A stretch of 64,000 nucleotides of DNA. Source: Humulus lupulus. Its lineage: Eukaryota; Streptophyta; Magnoliopsida; Rosales; Cannabaceae. The translations under genes and the position numbers were made by a program. The notes beneath the pieces were generated by a model. It saw only the letters and a program-made list of their open reading frames with translations, did not search any database and was not told where the DNA came from. The stretch is taken from positions 148,362,397 through 148,426,396 of the forward strand of contig NC_084800.1 of assembly GCF_963169125.1 (NCBI RefSeq), read 5' to 3'. Positions 22,986-35,522 of this stretch are shown piece after piece. Positions within the stretch are counted from its first letter, which is position 1. Every line of letters starts with the position of its first letter.

Positions 22986-24273
22986 ATATCGTAGCATATA
23001 TCAAAACATAAAAGCATATAAATTCTATCCTATTTTCCTTACCAATACCGGGATTTATGAGAACAAGGACGAGATTTGGAACACTCCTAAAACCAACAAT
23101 AAGAATGTGAGTAATTCTAAAGAAATGAACTAAACCACCAAGATGAAACTTACCGACAAGAAACCTTAAGTTCAAAGAACTTAAATACCTAACAAAGAAT
23201 GGAAACAACAAGTTAGGATTTGAGTAAAGATAACTAGGGGAAACTAAGGAACCATAATGAAATAATCTTAAGAGTAGGAATACCTTTGAATGTAACCGAA
23301 CTACACCTTGATATTGAAAACACGCAATAAATCTCACTTCCCAAGTGTTTATCAAGCTTAATATGATAAAGATTTTATCCCAACCCATTCAGTCTATAGT
23401 AACCCTAGCAACTTGAAGGCTCTGAACACAGCTTGAAGAATGAGAAAATTGGCTGGGTACTAGGTCCTATTTATAGAGTTCAAGGAGTAAACTATCTCCT
23501 TTTAGCTTAAATAAAAATAATGAGTATTCATTGGAAAATATTTGAATATTCGTTCAGTAGGTGCTGAATACTCGGTCAAAAGGTTCAGAGGCTAGTCAAG
23601 AGGTTAGGAAATGAATTAAGCTCAGTCTCAACATCATTTGAAAATATGGCCCTAGAGCCGATATATCGACCATCATAGGAAATATATCACCTGGCCTTAT
23701 GTCCCGAGTGATCATCGTTTCGTTTGTGCGAAGTCGGCGTGTTTTTCGTATTCCCCGTGTGGCGATACATCGGCTCCTATGTTGCGATATATCAGCACAC
23801 GTGAATATATTAAACATGTAATTTCACTTTTTTAGCATAATTTGAATTGATTAATCAGGTTTGACTGAGTAATACGAGATTCCAGCAAGTTCTGGAAGAG
23901 TCTAGAGCTTCTAGAAACTTCTATTTTTGAATTATCCACTTAAAATGCTTAAATCCTCAAATAAACAAGATTGTGACAAATGTCATGCTCTTAATGGTCT
24001 TGGAAGATTCTAGAGCTTTCTTGAACTTTCTTTTATTTAAACTATAAATAAATCCTTAAATAAACATGCACACGACAAGTGTCATAATCTTATTAATTCT
24101 ATCTAAACCTTAACGTATAATAAAAGACATCTTTATATTAATTAAACCTTATGTTATAATCATTATTCTTAAACCATAAGTTAAACTTATAAAATCTATA
24201 AGTGCTGCTACGAGTGTTCAACTAAATCCCGGCTTGAACCAAAATCCACAGTAATTATCATACTATAACTATA

Positions 24274-24310
<37 letters not shown>
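24274..24310. repeat. (ACT)12 microsatellite
   Basis: An uninterrupted ACT run of about 37 bases, just inside the right end of the solo LTR. Likely to vary in length between individuals. Confidence 0.95.
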
Positions 24311-26586
24311 TCTAACTAACTAAGTAATGTTCTGGGACTCTACAAGTACACATGTCATGCAATAACTAGGTTCTACAACCTTAGGCCACACCCTCAATTT
24401 AATCCATTGTCTTTGGCTCACTTAGGCCAAGCCCAGTGTTCAACTCACTGACTCTGGTCCGCTTAAACTAAGCTCAGTGATTATTAAGCTATCCTCGACT
24501 ACCAGTGACCGAGTCGCGCCCTGTGTGCCAATGTTGATTCCGACACTCTTAGGCCATTTATTTCATGTTCACATGGCGTAATACCATCACACAATAATGC
24601 ATAAAAGTATTGGGAACCCTTAGTCCCAACATAGTTTTATTTACACAATCGGGTGCAGTTTTCTTACCTTTAATTTCGAGTGCTTTGACTAAGAAAGATG
24701 ACCCTCGAGCACGATCATTCCCCGAGCCCTAACATACACCTAGTCATAACCATAATAAAGGATTCGATCAATAATGAGTGAATAAGGGTTTCCAGACCAA
24801 GTTCTAGCCTTCGGGACAACAAATTCCACCAAGCACAGTAGTGGAATCAGTCCCGAGTACCCAATGTTAAGTCCCCACACCTTAAACCTCCACAAGGCCA
24901 AAAATTCCCTTAAGAGCCGCAGCCCTAGCCCTCCATGCCACGACCCGCCTCCAACCAGAGGCCTAGCCTCCCTAGATAACAGACACGGGCCGCGGCCCAG
25001 CACTCCCCATGCCGCAGCCCACCCTTCTTCCTCAGCTCCCACCTGTTCTAGAGGACAGTGGCACACCAGGAACAAACCCGTGGCCCAACCCCCTTCGAAC
25101 CTAGAAAGATCACTATTTTGAGCAACCAAAGCTCACTCAATCCAACCCAAAACCATCCCAATGACACAATTCAACTATCGTAAACATCATAACATGTTTC
25201 CAGCAGTAAAACCCAACAAGTACACAGCTTAAAATCTCATCAAAATCCCACTTCAATCCTTGAAACCCAAAAACTGAAAACCTCTTAGAATAACCAGAAA
25301 TCTGCAGAATTTAGATGCTAAACTATATTTAAAAACTTACCTTCACTGAAGAACAAGTCCACCAAGAAATTGCTGAGCTAAATCCCCAGTCCTTAGCCTT
25401 AGAACCTAGCCAAAACTACAGAATTTAGCCAACTAAACCACAATTCAGCACATACTTAAATTCCTGGTCTAAAACTTCAAATTGCTATTGAAATTCTCCC
25501 CACAACTCCATCTCAAATTATTGAGTCCCCAGCCAAATCTCCCCCTTGGTTCAATGGTTTCCTTGGGAGAGATAGAGAGTTGAGCTGAGTGAGGAGGGAA
25601 GGGTTAGTTTGGCAAAGTGCTAGCTATTTCCTCTACTTTGTTTTATTTTACTTAAGTTACTTAAGTTAATCCCAAGGCTCAGGGTACCAAAAACGTCCCT
25701 GAGGGAAAAATGGTAAATTTCCCCAGTATTCCCTCCTAAGCTTTCTAACCTCAAATATATCTCCAATTATTTATTTCCATAACCCGATAACTCAAATAAA
25801 TGTCAATTACCCAAAATACCCGTTGACTCGCCCCGAGTTGGGTATGGGGTCCCGTCGTGACTTTCCCCGCTAACTTGCTCCCTAGGATCGCCTCGTGCCG
25901 TAAGCTGCACATATATATATCCACATGATAATGTGGTCTCAACAGTTTATCACAAATAATCACATTTATGCCCTCAACAGGCCAAAATTACAATTATGCC
26001 CTTACAAGCTAAACAGGGCCCGCATGCTTATCTAATACTCATAAACATGCATTCCACATATCCATATAATCATAGGATCATGCATATCACATAATCATGC
26101 ATTTTCACCAGTAATTCACATAACATCCAATTATGCCCTCCGGCACACTAATCAATGCCCTTAAGCCTTATTAGAAATTTTGGGTCGTTACACACTCCAC
26201 CATTCTGAATAAGTGTAGAATTTAATGGAAACATTAAGAAGGAAAAAAAACAGAATTCCTCAGTTGTGCCTCACTTTCTCTCTCTCGGCACTTTCTTCCT
26301 CTCTTGGTGGCTTAGACAGTTTTGGAGAAATTCTAGTGGTGAGGCTCTGAATTGAAGGTTTGGAAGCTTGGAGACTGAGGAATCAAGCTAGGATCAGTTG
26401 AGGATGAGTTTACGGTCGACATTTACAGAAGGGGTAAGTGAATTCACATGCTTCTTTATTGAATTGTGAAGTTTTGTATTGGTGTTCTTGAGTTTCAAAC
26501 TCAAGGTTTGAATTTTGGGTAGTGATGGAGTTTTGTCTTAGCTATTAGTATGATTGTGTTGCCTACGGTATTTAGAAATGCTTGAG

Positions 26587-27480
26587 ACAAATATGACCGT
26601 TGGCAGGCAGCTAATAACAAGGCACGGTACTACATGTTGGCTAGTATGCTTGACACTCTCAAGACAAAGATGGAGAATGTCGAGACGGCCTACGAAATCA
26701 TGGATCAACTCCATGACATGTTCGGGACAAAGTCCGTGCAGACTCGTTTTGAGGCAATCGAAAAATATTCCAATGCTTAAATGACACTGTCTTAGCACAT
26801 TTGAAGATGACAAACTACCTTCTCGATGTTGAACTTCACAGAGCAATAATAGATGAAGAGAGTCAAGTCGGCTTAATCCTCAACACTCTCTCTCAAGATT
26901 TCCTTGCATTTACCACCATCTATGTGATGAATAAACACAACTATGGTCGGATGCAACTCATGAACGAGCTTCAGACCTTTGAGTCAACCATGGGTGGACC
27001 AAGTATCGAAGAAGAAAAGAAGAGTACTGCTGATCCAGCTAATGCTGAAGCTAACCTATCTTCATCTTCGAAAGCTGGAAACAAGAGCAAAGATGGTCAA
27101 AACACCAACCCCAAGAATGCAAAGGCTGCCAAGAGGAGTGCTCAACCAAGTGTGCAGATGACTCAGGGGAATAAAAAGAAAATAAGAAATGTAATGGTAC
27201 GTGCTTTCACTGCAATTTGAAGGGGCATTGGAAAACTGATTGCCCCAAGTTTCTAGTAGAGAAAACAAAGGTAATGATTATAGTTTATTTATCTTAGAAA
27301 CATGTGTTTTAGATAGTGATAAATCTATTTGGATTATTGATTATGGATCTACTAACAATTTTTGTAACTCTATACAGCTTCTTGAATCATGGGAGTAAGT
27401 GGACGAAAGCGGCTTAAAGCTTGAGTTGAGAATGGAGCATTCGTTGTGGTCCAAGCTAGAGGAAGAGCTTGCCGGAAGTT
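26587..27480 (+). pseudogene. copia gag and protease, decayed
   Basis: Gag phrases are YYMLASMLDTLKTK, ENVETAYEIMDQL and NTLSQDFLAFTT. The Lys/Ser-rich linker follows. In the next frame an intact CCHC knuckle CFHCNLKGHWKTDC is visible at about 27205-27245. The protease site reads WIIDYGSTN where the family has DSGSTN, so the catalytic loop is altered. Internal stops and at least two frameshifts interrupt the reading. Confidence 0.85.
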
Positions 27481-27699
27481 CTGAAATAAATATTTAATTT
27501 TCAAATATGTATTTTTTATTCTGGATTTTAGTAGAAATTTAATTTCAGTATCCATGTTGCAATCTGAACGATTTGTTATGACTTTCACATGTTCTAATTT
27601 ATCTATTTCATTCAATGGATCACAATTTTATATTGTATGTTTGGAAAATGGACTTTATATTATGTGACCTAATGAACCCCTCGCACTTAATAATGATTT

Positions 27700-28400
27700 A
27701 TTCAAAGTAGCTAAACCTAGAACCAATTAACATCAAAATACCAATAATGAAAACATGACCTATTTATGGCACTTGAGACTAGGTCACATTGACTATGATA
27801 GAATTCAAAGACTTACAAAGGACGTGCCTTTGAAGGAACTCAACTTAGGTGAATTCCGTATTTATGAATTTATCTAGAAGGCAAACTGACCAAGAGTCCA
27901 TTCTCTGCAAAAGGTGATAGGGACAAAGAACCACTTCGACTTGTTCATTCAGATGTTTGTGGACCTTTAAATGTACAAGCCACGGGTGGTTTTGAGTATA
28001 TTGCGTCACTTTCATTAACGACTACTCTAGATACTCTTGTCTTTACCTAATGCATAGAAAATCATAAACATTTTCAAAGTTTAAGGAATTCATAGCTATG
28101 GCTCAGAACCAATTAGGTAAAACGTTAAAGATCTTGCAATCTGATAGGGGTGCAAAATATTTGGATATGCAATTCCAATATCATTTAACTAAACTTGAGA
28201 TTTTATCACAGCTTACTACCCCGGGTACTCCGCAAAAAAATGGTGTAGCGAAATGCCGGAAAAGAACTTTAATGGAAATGGTTAGATGCATGCTTAGTTA
28301 CTCTGCTCTGCCAACTTCATTCTGGGGACATGCAATTTAAAATGCAAATGACATTCTAAATGTTATACCCTCCAAATTATTCCCCAAAACACCTTTAGAA
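27700..28400 (+). pseudogene. copia integrase, decayed
   Basis: The pre-integrase motif TYLWHLRLGHIDYD is present near 27760. The core is shattered by frameshifts until 28098, from where ILQSDRGAKYLD and TPGTPQKNGVAKCRKRT are open. In related copies the last motif is GVAERRNRT; the catalytic Glu is Lys here. It ends before FWGHAI with a stop. Confidence 0.85.
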
Positions 28401-28404
28401 CTCT

Positions 28405-30098
28405 GGAATGGACGTTAAACCTTGTTTACGTCATTATAGAATCTGGGGGTGTCCCGACCACGTCATGAAGAAAAAGGAAGGAAAGCTTGAACCACGAACC
28501 AAAGTTTGCATGTTTGTTGGCTATCCCGAAGGCATTTGGGGTGGACTTTTCTATAGTCATTTAGAAAACAAAGTGTTTACCTCTATGAATGCTACTTTTC
28601 TGGAAAATGACTATGTCCAAAACTTCAAACCGCGCAACAAAGTAGTTTTAGAGGAGATGGTTGAATAATTTACTCCAACCAATGCTCCATCATCATCAAC
28701 GAATGTTGATGATTAAATTCCCACTCTTCAAATCCAATTGACGCAAGTTGATTTGAATGAAGAAAGTACCACAATTCCTGAGAAAATAGCCATGGAGCCT
28801 CATCGTAGTGGGAGGGTTTCTAAGAATCCATTTCACTATGGTTTGGATGGTGAAACCAATATGGTTGTTGGTGACACTGGTGATGATGATCTATTGTCTT
28901 TCAAACAGGCAATGGATAGCCTTGAAAGTAAACTATGGATCGAAGCCATGAAACAAGAAATGGAGTCCATGTACTCAAATTTCGTCTGGGATCTTATAGA
29001 AGCACCTAATGACTTTAGGGACACTGGGTGCAAGTGGATCTATAAGAAGGAGTGAGTTGTTGATGGAAATATCAAAACTTATAAACCCAATGAGAAGGGA
29101 TGGACTATGAAGAAACTTTTAGTCAGGTTGCCTTCCTCAAGTCCATTTGCATCCTCCTATTAATAATTGTCGCTTTTGACTATGAGATCTGAAAAATGGA
29201 CGTCAGGACAACTTTTCTTAATGGGAAGCTTGAGGAAGTCATTCATATGGATCAACTAGAAGGATTTAAATTAGCTGGACAAGAAGGAAAAGTTTCCAAG
29301 TTGAATAGGCCCATTTATCGACTTAAGCAAGCTTCTCATTCCTGAAACCTTAGGTTTGATGAAATAATCAAAACCTATGGCTTTGAACAAAGTATCAATG
29401 AGCCTTGTGTTTACCAACTTAATGCAAATCAAATAGTGGTGTTCCTGGTTCTTTATGTAGATGATATCTTACTCATTGGAAACAATGTTAAGAAATTATC
29501 AAATATGAAGAATTGGCTGAGCACTTAATTCTAGATGAAGGATTTGGGTGAAGCGAGTTATGTTCTAGGTATCCAGATCATTAGGGATAGAAATAACAAA
29601 TTGTTAGCTCTACGTTAAGCAGCTTACATTGATAAAGTGCTTGAATGTTTTTCAATGACAAATTCCATGAAAGGACGTCTACCATCCCGCCATGAAATTC
29701 ATCTTTCAAACAAGCAGTCTCTCCAGACTCCTAAAGAGGAAGATGCAATGAGAAAAGTTCCATACGCATCTGCTGTTGGAAGTCTGATGTATGCTATGTT
29801 TTGTACTAGACCAGAATTCTGCTAGTAGTGTGAGTAGTGAGTAGGTATCAAGCAAACCCAAGACCAGAACATTGGATAGCAGTTAAGCCTATCTTGATGT
29901 ATTTAAGGCGGACTAGGGATTGTATGTTAGTCTACAAGGGTGGTATTTTGAACCTTGTTGGCTACACCAGTTCAGACTTTCAGACTAATATCGATGACAC
30001 GATGTCAACTTCTGGAATGGTGTTTGCTCTTGGGGGTGGGGTTGTGATATGGACTAGCGTAAATCAGTCTGCAGTCTAAGATTCCACCATGGAGGTTG
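28405..30098 (+). pseudogene. copia reverse transcriptase and partial RNase H
   Basis: A linker (KVCMFVGYPEGIWGG) leads to RT text: GCKWIYKKE, KMDVRTTFLNGKLE-like sequence, the YVDD box intact in VLYVDDILLIGNN at about 29450, and ASYVLGIQIIRDRN. Stops occur within the RT, for example two between WLST and MKDLGEA. RNase H starts at TRPEFC, shows GYTSSDFQTNIDD and ends at DSTMEV, where the LTR begins at 30099; the rest of the domain is lost. The polymerase site is kept here but lost in element 1. Confidence 0.88.
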
Positions 30099-31390
30099 TG
30101 TTAGGAAAACTTGTACAAGATCTTTTTTATTTTCATGTAAATCTTATATTAAACAAATTAATATGAGATAACCTACAACATGTTTCTAAAATTTAATTCA
30201 CACTGCGGAATGATTGAGTCATTCCTTCAGTTTTTCTAACCCTTGTACCCTTTCTGTCACAGGGTATCACCAAAAAACTGAACCGTTCTTCAATTTTCTT
30301 CACAGCCTTCCAAAGTATCCTTAGAACACCTAGAATACAGTGGGAATTTCTCAACACATTGAGGCTTAGAAAATTTCATATGCTCTAGAGAGAATCTAAA
30401 ACATAGAGCATTAAGACTAGGTCCTCTGATCTTCTAAAAAACACGTCTTTTCATCTCTCACTTAGCATTCCTTTTATAGGCTCAATTAGGTCATTTATTT
30501 AATTAAAAAATAATAGCAAATAATCAGCCCTAGGTCAAAATTATCATGGGCCATAAGCCCGTGCAATTTCTCTTTTAATTATAAGCATGTTGGACTTAAA
30601 ATCAATGTTTGTATTATTTTCTATTGCTTAATTAGTTAAATAATTATTTAAATACTTTATCTAATTAATTATTTATAATTTGAACCATGATTTAAACTTA
30701 TTTATTAATTTATATTAATTAACATATCTGCCCTATTTCTCTTTTCTTCTCTAAATTACACAACTCTGTTAAACAATCAAAAATTGACCTGGTCAACTTT
30801 GAAAATTCTAATTGATAAATAAATTAATCAATTGAGACTATCTAGATGATTTTATCTAAGGTACAGTGGGGACCATGGGCCTTTGAAATCAAGCTCCAAT
30901 AATTTATCATAAATTTAACAAATAAATTTATTAGCTTATTAATTCCTCGTGACTCCACTAAAGTCTCAGAATTGCACTCATGAATTCATAGAACGCTCTA
31001 TAACAAATATAGATACGTTATTAATTATCCATTGTTACAACCATGATTGTCACTCAATCCTCTATAGGTCTACAATGAGATGGGACTAAAACACTGTTTT
31101 ACTCCTCATTGTATTTTATCATTCAAACACTTTGTTCCTTGTAAATGATATTTCAGTAAACTATTACTAATTATTGAAATGAGATCTCTATCATTTAGCA
31201 CCTCAAACAAAACTTTAAGGAAACCATCGTTTTACTTCTTCATCAGAAGCTATATATGTTCATATCTATTATTAACACTCCCGATCAATTATACTACAGA
31301 GTTCCCAAGTTGTAAGTATGGGCTAATCCGTTGTTTAAGTTGGTAACAAACAAGTCAAAGAACTCAAAGAACCCAAACTGTATTGCACAA
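30099..31390 (+). mobile_element. copia LTR (3' LTR of element 2)
   Basis: It starts TGTTAGGAAAACTTGTAC and is AT-rich. The first 200 bases match the minus-strand LTR pieces at 47928-48007 and 45481-45611 (shared gtcattccttca, gtatcacca). It has no coding content. The right edge is not exact: it fades into the truncated end of a Tat element near 31390, so the LTR may be incomplete. Confidence 0.7.
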
Positions 31391-31399
31391 CCCAGGTCC

Positions 31400-33093
31400 T
31401 GTCATCATGATACCTCAGCTCGTCCTTCGTTGGATGCTCCATCCACATGCAAGCTCCATTCCTCAAAATGCCTTTGCTCTCCTTCTCCGACCGACTATCC
31501 CTCTCCTTCATCTCTTCCTTCACTTGGTCGATAGGTGAACTCCACTATGAAGTCTGCAAGCACTTGCCCATTGATGGAGGCCCTTAGGGTATAAGTGATG
31601 TTGAATTGACTCAACTCGATCGACCATTTCATCAGTCTTCTCGAGGCTTCAAGTTTATGCAAGACCTGTCTTAAAGGGCTATCAGTGAGTACCTCGATTG
31701 CATGGGCATGAAAGTAGGGCCTTAACTTCCTTGAGGCCACAACAAATGCGTATGCTAGCTTCTCTATCTCTGGGTATCGATTCTCCGCATCTACCAACAA
31801 TTTTCTTACGTAATACATGGGTTGTTGATGCTTCTTATCTCCTCTAACCAGGGCAGCACTTATGGCATGCTCGGATACTGCCAAGTATAAGTATAGCCTT
31901 CCGCCCTTTTCAGGTTTTGCCAACAAGGGTGGCTTCCCTAAATGTTCCTTCAACTTGATAAAAGCATCCTCACATTCTTAATTCCAAGTGAACTTTTTGC
32001 TCCCTTTTAGGATGTTGAAAAAGGGGAGGCACTAGTCCGTAGACCTTGAAATGAACCTGTAAAGGGCTGACACCCGTCTCGTTAGACATTGCACCTCCTT
32101 CTTACTCTTGGGTGGGCTCATTTCTATTAGGGCCTTTATCTTATCAGGATTAGCTTCGATGCCTCTGTAGTTGACCATGAAACCTAAGAACTTTCCCGAG
32201 GATACACCGAAAGTGCACTTCAGTGGATTCAACTTCATTCGGTACCTCCTAAATGTGTCAAACATCTCACCTAGGTCTCTGTTGAGTTATGCGACATTTT
32301 TTTTCTTCACCAACATATCGTCAACATATACCTCCATGTTCCTTCCTATCTAGTTAGCGAACATTTTTTTCACCAATCTTTGATAGGTGGCACCTACATT
32401 CTTTAATCTGAAAGGCATCACTTTATAGCAGAAGAGTCATTTATCTGTTATAAATGACGTATGTTCTTCGTCAGTTGGGTTCATAGGTATCTGGTTGTAT
32501 CCAGAGTAGGCATCCATAAAGTTAAGTAACTTGTGCCAGGCTGTCGTATCCACTAGCTGATCTATCCTTGGAAACGGAAAATTATCCTTAAGACAAGCCT
32601 TATTGAGGTTTAAGAAGTCCACGCAAGTCCTCCATTTTCCATTCGGTTTTGGGACTAGTACCGGGTTCGATACCCATACAGGATAGAATGATTCACGGAT
32701 GAACCCATTGGCTTTCAATTTGTCAACCTCCTCCTTTAAGGCTGCATACCTCTCCGGCTCAAGCCCTCGTCTTTTCTGCCTAATGGGCCTCGCCTCGAGG
32801 GCGATGTTCAAATGGCGGCACATGATAGCAGGATCTATCCTCACCATGTCTTTGTGACTCCAAGCGAATACATCCAGATTGTCCTTCAAAAACCTCACCA
32901 ACTTCTCCTTCGCATCGTTCTGAAGGTTTTTTCCTACCTTCAACTTTCGCAATGGCTCTTCCATCACCACGATTTCCTCTACTTCCTCCACGGGTTTTGG
33001 CCCTGGCTCCTCCATGATTCTGGGGTCTAGTTCCTGCGGGTTTGCGCCCCCATGTACCACCATCACCAACGGTTCTCGCGGTTTCACAGACAT
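31400..33093 (-). pseudogene. Tat-type reverse transcriptase and RNase H
   Basis: RT motifs in order are GFIRESFYPVWVSNPVLV, NGKWRTCVDFLNLNKAC, FMDAYSGYNQIPM, FCYKVMPF, and VYVDDMLVK with both catalytic Asp intact (near 32317-32326). The connection domain (LNPLKCTFGV) and RNase H (LYLAVSEHAISAALV, MYYVRKLL, LRPYFHAHAIEVLTD) follow. Breaks are a TGA after SFITDK, a TAG in the FAN.IGRN motif, a TAA in KKKNVA.LN and two stops before RNase H. The second RNase H is cut after GASNEG. Confidence 0.88.
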
Positions 33094-33109
33094 GCTAAGG
33101 GAGGTGTTA

Positions 33110-33810
33110 TAACACTCACTTGCTTCTCTCTATTCTCCTCTCATACTCGCCACTCCACCAGGAGTTGGGAACTTGACGGCTAGGTGATATATTGAAGTTA
33201 TCGCTTTCAATTCTCGTAGGGATTGTCTCCCCAATACCGCATTGAAAGCAGAAGCACAATCTACCACGACCAAGTTTTCCATGACTGTGTTCTGTCTGGG
33301 TTTTTCTCCCATGATAAGTGTCAATTTGATCACCCCCAAGGGTTGAATCGAGTCCCCCGTGAATCCGTATAAGGATGATTGGCAGGATTTCAAGTGTTTG
33401 ATGCACAAACCCATCTTCTCCAAGGTGGGGCGATACAAGATATCCACAGAACTCCCGTTGTCTACGAGGACCTGATGCACCTGCATGTTGGCCAACTGAA
33501 CCGTCAACACCAAAGGATCATTATGGGGAAAGTGCACCCCTCATGCATCCTCCTCCGTGAAAGTGATTGAGTCATTTTCTCCCTTAAAGCTTTTTGGGGG
33601 TCGATGTTCCAAACACGGTGGTGGATTCTGTCTGGCTTCTCTAGCGTACCTGTCTCGACCCTTCCTGGACTCTCCCTCAAACCTCGGACCTCCGAAGATC
33701 ATTCTCACTTCTCCTTGTATCTCCGGGGCTCTTCCTTGGGCCTGAGGTATCACCGGCTTGTCCTCCGATTTCTGTTTTTCACTTACGACATATTTTCCTA
33801 GGTGCCCCCT
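33110..33810 (-). pseudogene. Tat-type aspartic protease with upstream linker
   Basis: The protease motif reads LVDNGSSVDILY, the usual Tat form (DNGSS), in a frame starting at PLVLTVQLANMQVH; FNAVLGRQSLRELKA marks its C-terminal half. The linker upstream holds RMIFGGP and FTEEDA, separated by a TGA at 33541-33543 where the family has Arg (CGA), a CpG transition. It sits between the zinc motif and RT. Confidence 0.85.
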
Positions 33811-35222
33811 GCGAATGAGCTCTTAAATTTCTTCCTTCAAATGGGTACATTCTGTCATGGTATGGCCGATGTCCTTGTGGTACTGACAGTTTTTGCTAGG
33901 GTCCCTCTTGGATCGGTGTTTTCTCATTGGTGGGGGCCTCTTGAAGGGAACCCGACCTTCATTTGTGAGGTAGATATGTTCTTTGGTGTCTGTCAGGTTT
34001 GTATAGAAGGTGTAAGCCATTTTCCTATGGTTGCTTCCGCATTTGGGCCTTCTTTGTTGATCATCTTTTGGCCCTTCATACGTTCTCTTCTTCTTTGCCC
34101 CATTCGACCCTTCATGGGCTGGGGGCTTGACATGTGATTCATTTTTTCCTGCCTTTAAGTTCGCATGGCCATCCTCGACACGAATGTACTTTTGTGCCCT
34201 TTATAGAAGTCATCTAGGTCGGTGACTTCCCTTTTGAGCATATTATCCCATAACTTGCTTCCTAGGCGTACTCCGGCCGTGATGGCCATTTTTAACTCCC
34301 TACGGGTCAAGCACCCTACTTTGGCTGCCTCCATATTGAACATGTTGATGTAGCTCTTTAGACTCTCATTTTCTCCCTACTTCACGTTAGTGAGGCTGGT
34401 GCGCGGTATTGTGTAATCACGCATGGCATGATGTTGTTGGAGAAATTCATTAGAAAATTGTTGCCAAGACCTGATGGACCCTGTTCGAAGTCTTTTGAAC
34501 CATTTGTACGCAGGTCCTTTTAGTGTGACAGCAAAGCAATGGCACTTGGCTCCACTACTAATCCCCCTTAACTTCATCAGGTTGTTAAATATGTCCAGAT
34601 GGTACTTAGGATCTGTGTTTCCTTCATATGGGTTCATATGAGGCTCCTTGAAGTTGGCTGGGAGACGGATGGCTTGGACCTCCTTAATGAAGGGTGATTC
34701 ATGGTCGAACTTGTCCTCAATGACTTCTCCTCCAAATGCGGTGATGATCTTGCTCCGTAGGCTTCTCATTTCTGTGTCTATGTCTTGTCTCATCTTGTTC
34801 AAGGAGTCTCTCAACTTGGACGGGTTAGCATCTCCCTTTCCTTTGTCTTCCCGGGACGCCATAAGAGGTGTAGTCTTTTTATCCGCTCTTTTCTTGTTGA
34901 GTTCCTCTCGTAGATCTGAGGGTGTTTTCCTTGAGGTGACTTCGACTTCGTTACGAGGGCCAGTGTTGTTCTTCTGCTCTTGCCTCTGGGGCTACTTCGG
35001 TGGTCCGGGACACGTCGATGGGCCCGGATCTTGCCGGCCGGAGTTTAGCACCTGCGGCGAGCTTGGGGGCAGGAACTCACCGGCATCTCTTGTAGGGGCA
35101 CCTGTTGACCTTGGACGATTCTCCTCAGGTGGGATGGCTGGGGATGAGGCCTCCCTTTCATCTTCGTGAACCCTGGGCTCCTTTGGGGCCTCCACACTTT
35201 TGGGTGGAGGAGGATTCTTCAT
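33811..35222 (-). pseudogene. Tat-type gag
   Basis: A single frame begins at MKNPPPPKSVEAPK (35222) with a Pro/Glu-rich N-terminus, has a TAG at 34992-34994 (CAG expected), and continues through MASREDKGKGD (34862) into the capsid: YEGNTDPKYHLDIFNNLM, CFAVTLKGPAYKWFKRL, WQQFSNEFLQQ, then past a stop SYINMFNMEAAKV. A short His/Cys knuckle, CQYHKDIGHTMTEC, follows near 33860. The first ATG is about 80 bases downstream of the primer site. Confidence 0.85.
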
Positions 35223-35300
35223 GGAATCTTTCAGCTAATCTCCGTCAAGGTGGACCTCCACCTCTCGTGGCTCTCTTAGTCAATTAGAACACTTATCCTT

Positions 35301-35318
35301 CCCACAGACGGTGCCAAA
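35301..35318 (-). other. primer binding site of Tat element 1
   Basis: The minus strand reads TTTGGCACCGTCTGTGGG, the stretch typically following the 5' LTR in this group. It lies four bases inside the LTR edge at 35323 and upstream of gag, fixing the orientation. Confidence 0.75.
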
Positions 35319-35512
35319 CTTTTGACGATAAGAACTCGTCAATGATACAAGGTCAGAAAACTCAAATTGTATTGTGAAAGATAGTTAAGAATAAGATGGA
35401 AAGAAATTGAGAGAGAAGAAAATACAGAGCTACAATGGAGCAAAGATCGTATATTCCTTAATTATCTGTCCATACAATGAATTTTACAACCCCTTAACCT
35501 GAGGGGTCGAAG

Positions 35513-35522
35513 CCTATTTATA
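35513..35522 (-). promoter_or_regulatory. LTR TATA box
   Basis: The minus strand reads TATAAATAGG, about 190 bases before the LTR 3' end, a normal place for the LTR promoter that drives the genomic transcript. Similar boxes occur at 9825-9832, 50481-50488 and 63166-63175. Confidence 0.6.

Larger units (their letters stand above)
22289..24344 (-). mobile_element. solo LTR with 5-bp target duplication AGTAC
   Basis: It begins tataatgaccc (a worn TGTAATGACCC) and ends gggactctaca, flanked by AGTAC at 22284-22288 and 24345-24349. It has no internal region. The palindrome atgggatcccat near 22435 marks its 3' end on the minus strand. It is inserted in the LTR 21686-26192, so it is the youngest layer at this spot. 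Confidence 0.88.
21686..26192 (-). mobile_element. solo LTR, gypsy-type, itself hosting another solo LTR
   Basis: The right end is tttgggtcgttaca (26192); the left end tctaatgccc aligns with TGTAATGCC of sister LTRs. The flanks GACTC (21681-21685) and CACTC (26193-26197) agree at four of five bases, a worn target duplication. Net length without the inner LTR is about 2.45 kb. It carries the minus-strand blocks for gttttcttgctgggcg (near 22090) and catgggatccca (near 21855), 170 bases from its 3' end. Confidence 0.8.
14481..26587 (+). mobile_element. gypsy element with complementary LTR halves (permuted look), with nested insertions
   Basis: Order on the plus strand: 3' part of an LTR, primer site, gag, foreign minus-strand gypsy, integrase tail, polypurine tract, 5' part of an LTR. 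The first LTR piece begins and the last ends at the same LTR position, sharing about 41 bp (14481-14521 and 26547-26587, 38 identical). Either two independent truncations met at one point or a circular form was opened inside its LTR. The left edge abuts another element's gag, the right edge copia gag. Confidence 0.55.
21113..26587 (+). mobile_element. 5' part of gypsy 3' LTR, split by a nested LTR
   Basis: It starts TGTAGCACCCC after the polypurine tract. It runs to 21680 and resumes at about 26193 (caccattctgaataag), ending at 26587 where copia gag begins. The interruption is the minus-strand LTR 21686-26192. The resumed part contains the aggggtaagtgaattc block (26433) and a stretch that overlaps the start of the LTR half at 14481. 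Confidence 0.75.
26587..31390 (+). mobile_element. Ty1/copia element 2 with 3' LTR, truncated
   Basis: Order gag, protease, integrase, RT, partial RNase H, then an LTR starting TGTTAGGAAAAC. The 5' end of gag and the 5' LTR are missing; the copy starts inside gag where gypsy LTR ends (shared gaga). RNase H is cut and joined straight to the LTR. It is related to copia element 1 along its whole coding length, but stops and frameshifts differ, so the two decayed independently. Confidence 0.85.

Noticed and set aside
22873..23388. Lys/Asn-rich or Phe/Leu-rich frames in the solo LTR
   Set aside because: They lie wholly inside an LTR with a target duplication and reflect AT-rich composition.
31400..35222. 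Endogenous pararetrovirus
   Set aside because: No movement or coat protein signature; the order gag-protease-RT-RNase H-second RNase H with LTR and primer site is that of a Tat-lineage gypsy element.
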